Shown here: piece after piece, positions 12,047-19,260 of the stretch
How the letters are laid out: every line of letters starts with the position of its first letter
How positions within the stretch are numbered: position 1 is the first letter of the stretch
Source of the DNA: an uncultured Allorhizobium sp.
Lineage (GTDB): Bacteria; Pseudomonadota; Alphaproteobacteria; Rhizobiales; Rhizobiaceae
DNA length: 64,000 nucleotides
Direction: 5' to 3'
Assembly: GCA_958439205.1 (NCBI GenBank)
Contig: OY288189.1
Span: 2,433,001 to 2,497,000, forward strand
Translations under genes and position numbers: made by a program
The notes under the pieces: model-generated
The model's input: the letters and a program-made list of their open reading frames with translations, nothing else
The model's database searches: none
What the model was told of the DNA's origin: nothing

Positions 12047-12892
12047 TCAAGCCGCGCTGATGGCGGCGTCCGTCAGAGCGAGGCTTGGTGCATCCGCTTG
12101 CGGGCTGCGCGACATGTCACGCTCGAGCACGATACGATTGCGTCCTGAGGTTTTGGCGGCATAAAGCGCGCGGTCGGCAGCGGCGTAGACTGCGGAGAAA
12201 TCCCGCATGGGCGTAATGTCGGCAAGGCCGCCGGATACAGTGACCGCGATCGTCTGGTGGAAGGCATCGATCAGCCGGTTGGCGATCGAACGGCGCAGGC
12301 GCTCTGTCATGGCGACCACTTCGCCAAAGTCCGCATCCTGGAAGAGAATGGCGAACTCCTCGCCCCCGATGCGGGCAACGAGGTTGTTGGGCCCGACGAT
12401 CTCGGTCAGCGTATTTGCAACAGAGACGATGACGTCATCTCCGGCCAGATGGCCGTAGCGATCGTTGATCTGCTTGAAGCGATCGATATCGAGGATGAGC
12501 AGGTAGCCACGCTCGACCTGCGAGAGATCCTCAATGAAGGCTCGGCGGTTCAGCAGGCCGGACAGCATGTCGGTCCGGCTCATCTGGCGGAATTCGAGGC
12601 GTGTCCGTGCGAGGTGAATGACGGCGTACCCCATATAGAGGCAGCACAGCATCGTCAGGACGAAGGCGACGATTACCGCGATGCCGCAGCCGATCGCGAT
12701 GTCGCGCATCAGGGGATTGAGAAGAACATCGAAGGCGTGCAGGACGATCAGCAGTCCTGCGACCATGACGCAGGCAATGATGGAGTTTCGGATCGACAGT
12801 CGAGTGGCGAAACGGAGCACAGTGTCCCAGTTGTCGAACTCCGTCAGTCCAATATCGCGGATGACCCAAGCCTCAATCTGTTTCTTCAACAT
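12047..12892 (-). CDS. membrane diguanylate cyclase (GGDEF domain)
   Basis: The product makes cyclic di-GMP from two GTP. It has two transmembrane segments in its first 100 residues (around SIIACVMVAGLLIVLHAF and CGIAVIVAFVLTMLCCLYMGY) with no evident extracellular sensor domain, then a GGDEF domain with the active-site motif RIGGEEFAIL, intact for catalysis. No RxxD inhibitory site is seen at the usual place before the motif. I use the ATG at 12892 (281 residues); an upstream TTG at 12955 would add 21 hydrophobic residues and cannot be excluded. It converges on ligA with only two bases between the stop codons. Confidence 0.88.
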   Translation of the reverse strand: MLKKQIEAWVIRDIGLTEFDNWDTVLRFATRLSIRNSIIACVMVAGLLIVLHAFDVLLNPLMRDIAIGCGIAVIVAFVLTMLCCLYMGYAVIHLARTRLEFRQMSRTDMLSGLLNRRAFIEDLSQVERGYLLILDIDRFKQINDRYGHLAGDDVIVSVANTLTEIVGPNNLVARIGGEEFAILFQDADFGEVVAMTERLRRSIANRLIDAFHQTIAVTVSGGLADITPMRDFSAVYAAADRALYAAKTSGRNRIVLERDMSRSPQADAPSLALTDAAISAA

Positions 12893-13139
12893 CAGTTTTG
12901 ACCACACAATAAGACTTGAAACGACAAATTGTAGCGCAGCATGGAAGACTATCAACGCCGACTGCTGTCATAAATATGTATGGCCCCGTGCCCCGCGGCC
13001 GATTTACGTCAAGGTGACGAATGCAACCTGAGCAGTAAAGCGCTCATTTGCATTTCTACTACTCTTAATCCCTTAAAAATTAAGTTTGAATGAATTTGTA
13101 ACTCAGGATTGCAAATGCCCCTGTGTCGAAGCGGCACGA

Positions 13140-13550
13140 TCACGGTTCAGTGAAGCCTGAAGGCGCAACTTCCAGTCTGAAACTAGCAGGGTCCTGCGTG
13201 AAGATCAGTCCGCCACGTGAGGATGATCCGGCGGCCACATAGTCGAAGGTCGTCTGAGCTTCCTCGACAGCGGTTGTCCCGTCGAGAAGGGCGGCCTTTA
13301 CCTCGACGGCTGCTGCCGCCTGATCGCCCTCGTTACGGACCTCGATCATCACGCGCCAGCCGGAGGCGACGGACTCGACGGACAGCACATGGGTGGACAG
13401 TTCCGGCGGGCGATCGGTGGTCGTTGCGGCTTCAAACAGGGTCCAGCCGATGATCGCAAGCACCATCAGGGTTGCAATAACACCGGTCAGCCATTCGATC
13501 CAGTGCGGGCGAAGCTTGGCGGCGTTCTGGCTGTGCGTGGAACGGGTCAC
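13140..13550 (-). CDS. TIGR02588-type protein of unknown function
   Basis: A 136-residue protein with a short basic N-terminus, one transmembrane segment (WLTGVIATLMVLAIIGWTLF) and an outer beta-rich domain of about 90 residues that reads like an immunoglobulin-type fold (VASGWRVMIEVRNEGDQAAAAV). The size, topology and position directly after a seven-helix protein match the TIGR02588/TIGR02587 pair that I know from rhizobia and some cyanobacteria; the function is unknown. The start is a GTG at 13550, ten bases after the upstream stop, preceded by AAGGT. The two genes almost certainly form one operon. Confidence 0.72.
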   Translation of the reverse strand: MTRSTHSQNAAKLRPHWIEWLTGVIATLMVLAIIGWTLFEAATTTDRPPELSTHVLSVESVASGWRVMIEVRNEGDQAAAAVEVKAALLDGTTAVEEAQTTFDYVAAGSSSRGGLIFTQDPASFRLEVAPSGFTEP

Positions 13551-13560
13551 GAGTGATACC

Positions 13561-14427
13561 TTACAGTATGAGACGGGCTGCGGCTGCGCCAATGGCGGCC
13601 GGAAAACCAAGGACGATGATGGTCAGGACGGCTTCCGCGGCGGCGATGTCGTCCAGCCGACCGAAGGTCCAGAGGGCATAAAGGCTGACGGCGAGGGCGA
13701 TGCCGTAACCGGGGATCGTGAAACGGATGAAGGCGTGCCAGACGGGCGTATCGGCATCCAGATGATGTCCGCCGCGAAAGGCCAGTGCGTAGACGAAGCC
13801 ATGCATCAGCAGGATCGAGAGGAGCATCAAGGCCAGCGCGTGCCAAACGGTCATCTTGTAGGCGAGCAGGATCATCTCCTCCGTGGGCGCCAGATTGAGC
13901 GACAGGAAGAGGGCACCGATCGCCATCATGAAGAGTTCGATGACATAGCCGCTCTCGCTGGAGACGCCCGGTTCGTCTTCCTCCTCGTCCGTGTCTTCGT
14001 CGTCTTTCATGCTGAGCTGGCTTCTGCCAAGAAGTGCGCCGATGCTTGCCGGCACGGCCTGGACCGCCACCATGCCGACCCATTCCCGCGGTGACATGTC
14101 GAGCGTGATCACGCCGAAGAGAAACAGTATCAGCGCGCTGGCCGCCACGCCCATGCCATAGGCGACGATCGCATCCCGGGCCGACTCGCGCCAGGTTGCT
14201 GTGCGTTCGAAGCCAATGCGATGGGAGAGAAGCAGAAGGAGGGGGAGGTTGACGACGAGCAGGATCAGCAGTCGCTCGCGATCCATGTAGAAGCCGAGAA
14301 ACCACATCTCCATGGTCATCAGCATCGGGATGGAAAAGAGCAGGGCTCCGGCGATGCCGCGCGCCAGGCCGACCAGAAACCGGTTCACCCGTTCCGGATC
14401 GTCATGTTCATTGTCGATTGCTGTCAT
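13561..14427 (-). CDS. TIGR02587-type integral membrane protein
   Basis: A 288-residue polytopic protein with about seven hydrophobic helices, interrupted by an acidic loop (KDDEDTDEEEDEPG) near the middle. Conserved-looking polar points inside helices are FLSLNLAPTEEMILLAYKM and GYGIALAVSLYALW. It fits the TIGR02587 family, which is found in a two-gene operon with the TIGR02588 protein that follows here. No enzymatic motif is recognised. The ATG at 14427 gives MTAIDNEHDDPERVNRF, a better start than the longer frame, and has GGTGGAAC upstream. The helicase gene lies upstream on the same strand but a hairpin separates them. Confidence 0.75.
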   Translation of the reverse strand: MTAIDNEHDDPERVNRFLVGLARGIAGALLFSIPMLMTMEMWFLGFYMDRERLLILLVVNLPLLLLLSHRIGFERTATWRESARDAIVAYGMGVAASALILFLFGVITLDMSPREWVGMVAVQAVPASIGALLGRSQLSMKDDEDTDEEEDEPGVSSESGYVIELFMMAIGALFLSLNLAPTEEMILLAYKMTVWHALALMLLSILLMHGFVYALAFRGGHHLDADTPVWHAFIRFTIPGYGIALAVSLYALWTFGRLDDIAAAEAVLTIIVLGFPAAIGAAAARLIL

Positions 14428-14497
14428 TGTTCCACCGTCCCTTGCCGCGCAAGAAATGCGCAACAGACGATGGTTGTTCCATCTGCCGGGGCAGAAG

Positions 14498-14518
14498 GTG
14501 GCGGCCAATGGCCGCCAC
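14498..14518 (-). terminator. hairpin between helicase gene and TIGR02587 gene
   Basis: A perfect 9-bp inverted repeat (GTGGCGGCC, three-base loop, GGCCGCCAC) lies 46 bases past the helicase stop on the minus strand. A second smaller hairpin occurs at 14523-14538. There is no strong T run, so termination is possible but unproved. Confidence 0.4.
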
Positions 14519-14563
14519 GATGCCTCTCACTTGAGAGGGAAGTCTACTGCGCGCGCGGCGCAA

Positions 14564-16684
14564 TCAGCCCTTGGGCTTGAAGGTCTTCTTCTTCGGACCA
14601 GCGGCTGCGCCGCGGTCTTCGAACTTGCCCTTCGGCTTGCCGGCGAAGGCTGGCTTGTCGCCCTTCGGCTTCCCAGACCAGTCGGGCTTGGCCGGCTTGT
14701 CCCAGGCGTTGGACGCGGCCTTGGGCTTCTTCTTGAAAGCCGGCTTGTCGTCGCTCCAGTCGGTGCGCTTCGGCTTGGGTCCGTCGCCCCAGACGTCTGC
14801 ATCGGTCACGGCCATGGCATCGCGCGGGCGGGCGGGAGCATCGTCCTTGCGGGCATAGGGCTTCTTGTCGCCGAACGGCTTCTTATCGCCAAAGGGCTTC
14901 TTGTCCCCGAAAGGCTTCTTGTCCCCGAAAGGCTTCTTGTCCCCGAAAGGCTTCTTGTCGCCATAGGCTTTCTTTTCACCGTAAGGCTTGCGATCACCCT
15001 CTTCGCGCGGCGGGCGGGGTGCACGTTCCTTCGGCGGTGCGCCGAAGTCCGGCATGCCCGGCAGCTGGGCGAGCGTGATGCCGCGTTCCATTGCCTTGTT
15101 TGGGCCGAGTGCGCCAAGGAAGGTGTCGAGGGCGCTAGCCGCGATCTCGACGAAGGTTTCCTCCGGCTGCATCTTGATGGCGCCGATCTCGTTCTTGGTG
15201 ATGTTGCCGTTGCGGCAGAGCATCGGGATCAGCCAGCGAGGCTCTGCATTCTGACGGCGACCGACGGAGACGGAGAACCAGACGCTGGCGCCAAAATCGC
15301 CGCGCGGCTTGGTCGCGGAATTCGACGGGTTGGCGTAGTCGGGCTCCTTGCGGGCCTTCCCGGCTTCCAGGCTGACGGGGATCAGGTCTTCCGGTGCCGA
15401 GCGCTTGCCACGCTGCAGGCGCAGGAAGGCGGCGGCTACCTGTTCGGCGCCGTGGGTCGCGATCAGCGATGCGATCATCGGCGCTTCGTCTTCGGTGATC
15501 ACTTCGGTCAGCGAGGGGTCGCCCATCAGGCGTTCGTCGTCGCGCGCCTGAACTTCGTCGGCAGAGGGCGGCAGCGCCCAGGTCGGGCGGACATTGGCGC
15601 CGCCCAGCAGGCGCTCGGCCTTGCGGCGGGCGCTGTTCGGCACGATGAGCGCCGAGACACCCTTGTTACCGGCGCGGCCCGTGCGGCCTGAACGGTGCAG
15701 GAGGGTTTCGGAATTGGTCGGGAGATCGGCGTGGATGACCAGCTCAAGGCCGGGCAGGTCGATACCGCGGGCGGCAACGTCGGTTGCGATGCAGACCCGG
15801 GCGCGACCATCGCGCATGGCCTGCAGCGCGTGGGTGCGTTCGTTCTGCGACAGTTCGCCGGAGAGGGCGACGACCGAGAAGCCGCGATTGTGCAGGCGGG
15901 ATGTCAGGTGGTTGACCGCAGCGCGGGTCGAGCAGAAGACGATCGCATTGCGGGCTTCGTAGTAGCGAAGCACGTTGATGATCGCGTTCTCGCGGTCGGG
16001 GTTCGCGACGGCAAGCGCGCGGTATTCGATGTCGACGTGCTGCTTCTGCTCCGACACCGTCTCGATGCGGCGGGCGTCGCGCTGGTAGCTCTTGGCAAGG
16101 TCGGCGATCGAGCGCGGCACGGTTGCCGAGAACATCAGCGTGCGACGGTCTTCGGGCGATTCTTCGAGGATGAATTCGAGGTCTTCGCGGAAGCCGAGGT
16201 CGAGCATTTCGTCGGCTTCGTCGAGCACGACGACTCGCATCTGGGAGAGGTCGAGCGCGCGGCGGGTAATGTGGTCGCGCAGACGGCCCGGGGTGCCGAC
16301 GATGATATGGGCGCCACGCTCCAGCGCACGGCGCTCGTTGCGGATGTCCATGCCGCCGACGCAGGAGCCGATGATGGCGCCGGTCTCGGCATAGAGCCAT
16401 TCCAGTTCGCGCATGACCTGCATGGCAAGTTCACGTGTCGGTGCGATGGCAAGCGCCAGCGGTGCGCCTGCGCGCTCGAAGCGACCGCCTTCAGGCAGCA
16501 GCGTCGGGGCCATGGCAAGGCCGAAGGCTACGGTCTTGCCGGAGCCTGTCTGGGCTGAGACGAGCGCATCGCGACCTTGAAGGTCAGGGTCGATCATCGC
16601 CTGCTGCACGGGGGTGAGGGTCTCATACCCGCGCTTGCGCAAGGCCTCAGCGATCGCCGGGACGATGGCGTCAAAATCAGTCAT
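14564..16684 (-). CDS. DEAD-box ATP-dependent RNA helicase with RNA-binding tail
   Basis: A 706-residue RNA helicase of the DeaD/DbpA type, likely acting in ribosome assembly or cold adaptation. Core motifs are present in order: the Q motif TLTPVQQAMI, Walker A AQTGSGKT (Lys50), PTRELAMQ, DEAD in VVLDEADEML, SAT in MFSATVP, and HRSGRTGRAGNKG. After about residue 400 comes a region fitting a DbpA-like RNA-binding domain, with IGAIKMQPEETFVEIAASA. The C-terminal part is a low-complexity basic tail with repeated GDKKPF units and Lys/Pro-rich sequence, as expected for a non-specific RNA-binding extension. It is divergent from the adjacent reverse transcriptase operon. Confidence 0.93.
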   Translation of the reverse strand: MTDFDAIVPAIAEALRKRGYETLTPVQQAMIDPDLQGRDALVSAQTGSGKTVAFGLAMAPTLLPEGGRFERAGAPLALAIAPTRELAMQVMRELEWLYAETGAIIGSCVGGMDIRNERRALERGAHIIVGTPGRLRDHITRRALDLSQMRVVVLDEADEMLDLGFREDLEFILEESPEDRRTLMFSATVPRSIADLAKSYQRDARRIETVSEQKQHVDIEYRALAVANPDRENAIINVLRYYEARNAIVFCSTRAAVNHLTSRLHNRGFSVVALSGELSQNERTHALQAMRDGRARVCIATDVAARGIDLPGLELVIHADLPTNSETLLHRSGRTGRAGNKGVSALIVPNSARRKAERLLGGANVRPTWALPPSADEVQARDDERLMGDPSLTEVITEDEAPMIASLIATHGAEQVAAAFLRLQRGKRSAPEDLIPVSLEAGKARKEPDYANPSNSATKPRGDFGASVWFSVSVGRRQNAEPRWLIPMLCRNGNITKNEIGAIKMQPEETFVEIAASALDTFLGALGPNKAMERGITLAQLPGMPDFGAPPKERAPRPPREEGDRKPYGEKKAYGDKKPFGDKKPFGDKKPFGDKKPFGDKKPFGDKKPYARKDDAPARPRDAMAVTDADVWGDGPKPKRTDWSDDKPAFKKKPKAASNAWDKPAKPDWSGKPKGDKPAFAGKPKGKFEDRGAAAGPKKKTFKPKG
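14858..14980 (-). repeat. tandem 18-bp in-frame repeat coding for GDKKPF
   Basis: Six successive 18-base units encode GDKKPF or a one-residue variant. At least three neighbouring units are identical at the DNA level (GGCTTCTTGTCCCCGAAA on the plus strand), which suggests recent slippage or unequal crossing over. Unit number may vary between strains. Because 18 is a multiple of three, gain or loss of units keeps the frame. Confidence 0.9.
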
Positions 16685-16822
16685 GAATTGGTCTTTCGAA
16701 TGTGATGGATGATGCGGGCCAAAGCGCCGCGCCCGCCGATTGCGGGTATGTTGGCGCTGTTCCTACTCGCACAGACCCGGAAAGTCGAGGGGGAGGCGTG
16801 GAAAAGGCGTCTTATGGTGAAG

Positions 16823-16844
16823 GCCTGTCGTTCAATCGATAGGC
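16823..16844 (+). ncRNA. hairpin 1 of a possible structured leader or RNA before the reverse transcriptase gene
   Basis: Arms 16823-16830 (GCCTGTCG) and 16837-16844 (CGATAGGC) pair over eight bases with one G-U pair and a six-base loop. It sits about 70 bases before the reverse transcriptase start and ten bases before the second inverted repeat. Either a non-coding RNA or a 5' leader could contain it. No promoter was recognised with confidence. Confidence 0.35.
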
Positions 16845-16853
16845 GTGCAATTG

Positions 16854-16893
16854 AATTCCGCTACATCTCATGAGATGTGTATGCGGCGGAATT
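16854..16893 (+). promoter_or_regulatory. nested palindrome before the reverse transcriptase gene (operator or RNA hairpin)
   Basis: A perfect 16-bp palindrome ACATCTCATGAGATGT (16863-16878) is enclosed by a second perfect 8-bp inverted repeat, AATTCCGC (16854-16861) and GCGGAATT (16886-16893). The outer arms end 21 bases before the chosen start codon. It could bind a dimeric repressor, fold in RNA to mask the ribosome-binding region, or be part of a cofactor RNA. The structure is seen directly; the role is inference. Confidence 0.55.
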
Positions 16894-16914
16894 TACTGCT
16901 ACGGATTATCGAAT

Positions 16915-18492
16915 ATGTTGAACTTCTTCAAAGCCGCAGTCGAGAATGTATACAGGCATGGCGACACGGATATATTTCCATTTCCAATCGAAAATCGGAT
17001 AATGCATGATCTGATCGACGAATTTTCCGCATTGTCTTTTGATGTTTTTGAAAAATTTGATGAGGAATTTCAAAACAGCACCCCTTCGGACATCCGTTCA
17101 ATCGTGCCAATACACCATTCCGGTTTTCGTTGGGCGACGCAACTTGATCCGCTGTGGAACGTGTTACTTCTTGGCTGTGTATTGTCTATCGCTAAAAAGA
17201 TAGAGCGCGCTCGACTTGGTGGCGATGTCGTATTCTCATACAGGCTTGACGAAGAGGGCTTCCTTAATGGAACCCTTTTTAGAAAAGACATATCGTGGTC
17301 TAGCTTTTGTGAGGCAACTATTGCTCTGGCCGATGAGCATGAATTTGTTGTTACTTGCGATGTAGCCGATTGCTACAGTCGAATTGGGCATCACAAGCTT
17401 GACAATGCGTTGCGGCTGATCGATGCGCCTGCGCCGGTAAGACGAGTAATTTTGGAATACCTCAAGTTGCTTACAGGTACCCGCTCCTCGGGCTTGCCGA
17501 TTGGGGGGCCTGCTGCTCGTATTCTGGCAGAGTTGTCACTTAACAATGTCGATCGATACATGCACGCGTCAGGTGTGAAGTTCGTGCGTTATGCTGATGA
17601 CTACCATTTTTTCTGCTCGAGCAGGAAAGTCGCATATGAAGTTCTAGTAAAGCTACACGAAGCTCTTGATAACGAAGGACTTACGCTTCAAAAATCAAAG
17701 ACTCGTATTTTGTCTAAATTCGAATTCAGAGCGGTTAATTCGTATATTTCAAAAGCTGATAACTTTGCTGAGACACCTGCTCAACGATTGATGAACCTCA
17801 GTCTTCGTTTTGACCCCTACGCCAGTGATGCTGCGGCCCAGTATGAGTTGCTGAAAGGAGAGCTAGGAAAAATTGATATTACAGCACTGTTGAACGAGCA
17901 GTTGAGTCAAACCCGGATACATATGCCTACCACCCGTAAGATCATTGAGGCACTCCGTCTTTTACGCTCCTCCGCCCAATTTGGAGCCGTACTTTCGATG
18001 CTAGACAATATGGACAGCCTTTATCCAATAGCTGGGTCTGTGTTTCAAACTGTGTTCGTTCTCATGGATGAATTCGACGATATGCAGCGTGAGCAAATTT
18101 GTGATCGGCTTGTTGCACTATATGAGGGGGGGCATGAAGTGATGTCGATCCCGTCACACGTCGCATTTTCCAATAGGGTTATCTCAAAGCATAAAAGCGT
18201 GAAGAATCAGTACTATCTAACAAAGGTTTTCGAGGACCATAGTGACGCCCTTGTGCGGCGTGACATTATAATCATATTTTCTAATTGGATGAATTTTCCT
18301 TGGCTATCTATGTATCGTGCAAAGTTTGCTTCAGCTTCCCCGTGGGAGCGAAGGGCATTTATCATGGCTTCTTACTCAATGGCTGATGAGGGACGTCATT
18401 GGCGCGAGCATGCTAAAGGACGCTTTGATAGGTTTGAAACATTGGTGAGGGACTGGCGTGCCAAGAGGGCGCAGGAGGCTCTTCCGCTGTGA
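16915..18492 (+). CDS. reverse transcriptase of the uncharacterised (UG/Abi-like, defence-associated) kind
   Basis: A 525-residue RNA-directed DNA polymerase. Motif A is VVTCDVADCY with catalytic Asp149; motif B is SGLPIGGPAAR at 192-202; motif C is YADD at 226-229; motif D is in LDNEGLTLQKSKTRI. The N-terminus contains HGDTDIFPFPIEN (15-27), which I recall from other uncharacterised bacterial reverse transcriptases. After about residue 290 there is no maturase, HNH or retron VTG feature, but some 235 residues of apparently helical, possibly HEAT-like sequence, resembling the plan of abortive-infection polymerases. I chose the ATG at 16915 rather than 16870, because the latter lies within a palindrome. 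The next gene overlaps its stop. The gene is AT-richer than its neighbours, suggesting transfer. The exact class is not assignable without a search. Confidence 0.88.
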   Translation: MLNFFKAAVENVYRHGDTDIFPFPIENRIMHDLIDEFSALSFDVFEKFDEEFQNSTPSDIRSIVPIHHSGFRWATQLDPLWNVLLLGCVLSIAKKIERARLGGDVVFSYRLDEEGFLNGTLFRKDISWSSFCEATIALADEHEFVVTCDVADCYSRIGHHKLDNALRLIDAPAPVRRVILEYLKLLTGTRSSGLPIGGPAARILAELSLNNVDRYMHASGVKFVRYADDYHFFCSSRKVAYEVLVKLHEALDNEGLTLQKSKTRILSKFEFRAVNSYISKADNFAETPAQRLMNLSLRFDPYASDAAAQYELLKGELGKIDITALLNEQLSQTRIHMPTTRKIIEALRLLRSSAQFGAVLSMLDNMDSLYPIAGSVFQTVFVLMDEFDDMQREQICDRLVALYEGGHEVMSIPSHVAFSNRVISKHKSVKNQYYLTKVFEDHSDALVRRDIIIIFSNWMNFPWLSMYRAKFASASPWERRAFIMASYSMADEGRHWREHAKGRFDRFETLVRDWRAKRAQEALPL

Positions 18493-19190
18493 TTAACGAG
18501 CGAAAGTTTGCAAGTCAGTTCTCGAATTTCTGGCGTTCAACGTTACCAAATCTCGAAGCCACCACCCGATCATTTAACCTCGGCTACGAACGATTTGATG
18601 GCGGTGTTCCGTCGAGTTCGAGAGCTGACCGTCGAGACTTGGTGAGTGAAACTGGATACAGGCTGTTCCGGCTTCAAGTTGAACGGCCAGAAATGAATGA
18701 GTTGGGGAGGTTTGAAGCTGCGCTCCGTGAAGTGGCGGATTTTTTCCAGAGGGAGATCCCCGATGTTGGGATCATGCAGTTTGACCTCTCAGCATCGGAG
18801 CGTCTCGAATGCACCGAAATCAGCAAATGGTTAGCTCGATTTGTGCGGAGCAGATGTGGAGGTGGCACTGTAGAATTTCCATCCTTTCGTGGGCACGGTA
18901 TGTTGGCTCGTTGCGAAGGTGATTTTCTGGTTGAAGGAAATCTATTTGAAATAAAGTATGTCGATCGGCCATTTCGAAGCATCGACATTAGGCAAGTTCT
19001 TATATACTGTTTCTTATGGTTTCGTGAGCGCGGTTCTGAAGTGAAGCAATTTTATTTGGTAAATCCTTTTACAGGTTGTTATTTTGTCTCCTCGCCCGCC
19101 GAAGTTATCTATTCTTCCGCAGGGATGTCGAGCATCGAGTTTTACGGGCTTATGTCGTATGCTCTATCCAGTGGCGAGATATCGCGATAG
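18489..19190 (+). CDS. putative RecB-like PD-(D/E)XK nuclease, partner of the reverse transcriptase
   Basis: A 233-residue protein not recognised as a named family. Residues 143-173 read like the core of a RecB-type PD-(D/E)XK nuclease: Asp145 in CEGDFLVEG, then Glu154 and Lys156 in LFEIKYVDR, then Gln169 and Tyr173 in RQVLIYCFL (a QxxxY motif). Glu107 or Glu110 in the preceding helix could complete the site. The N-terminal 60 residues are basic and Ser/Arg-rich, the C-terminus mixed. It starts with GTG at 18489, overlapping the polymerase stop (GTGA), so the two are translationally coupled and probably act together. Base composition matches the reverse transcriptase gene. Nuclease activity is inferred from motifs only. 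Confidence 0.6.
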   Translation: MINERKFASQFSNFWRSTLPNLEATTRSFNLGYERFDGGVPSSSRADRRDLVSETGYRLFRLQVERPEMNELGRFEAALREVADFFQREIPDVGIMQFDLSASERLECTEISKWLARFVRSRCGGGTVEFPSFRGHGMLARCEGDFLVEGNLFEIKYVDRPFRSIDIRQVLIYCFLWFRERGSEVKQFYLVNPFTGCYFVSSPAEVIYSSAGMSSIEFYGLMSYALSSGEISR

Positions 19191-19202
19191 GGCCGCGCCG
19201 CC

Positions 19203-19230
19203 TTGCAAGCCTGAGGCGACACCTTATGTT
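19203..19230 (+). promoter_or_regulatory. weak candidate promoter of the creA-like gene
   Basis: TTGCAA (19203-19208) and TATGTT (19225-19230) are separated by 16 bases, about 30 bases before the creA-like start. They lie just after the reverse transcriptase operon, where G+C-rich sequence resumes. Alternatively the creA-like gene is read from the upstream operon. Confidence 0.25.
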
Positions 19231-19260
19231 TGGGGCACAGTTCACAATGGAGTGAAGAGC

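Noticed and set aside
12257..12901. 214-codon acidic open frame opposite the diguanylate cyclase
   Set aside because: It is antisense to a GGDEF gene with intact motifs; no ribosome-binding site or known fold.
14858..14980. CRISPR-like array in the helicase gene
   Set aside because: The repeats are contiguous 18-base coding units without spacers, and no cas genes are nearby.
16870..16915. Upstream ATG as start of the reverse transcriptase gene
   Set aside because: It lies in the middle of a perfect palindrome, lacks a ribosome-binding site, and adds 15 Cys/Gly-rich residues before the conserved MLNFFKAAVE start.
16915..18492. Retron or group II intron reverse transcriptase
   Set aside because: The retron NAxxH and VTG signatures, the msr/msd inverted repeat order, and the maturase and HNH domains of introns were not found. 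Diversity-generating elements were also rejected because no template/variable repeat pair or accessory gene is seen.
16684..19260. Insertion sequence or integrase at the reverse transcriptase island
   Set aside because: No transposase, integrase, terminal inverted repeat or clear target duplication was seen at either edge.
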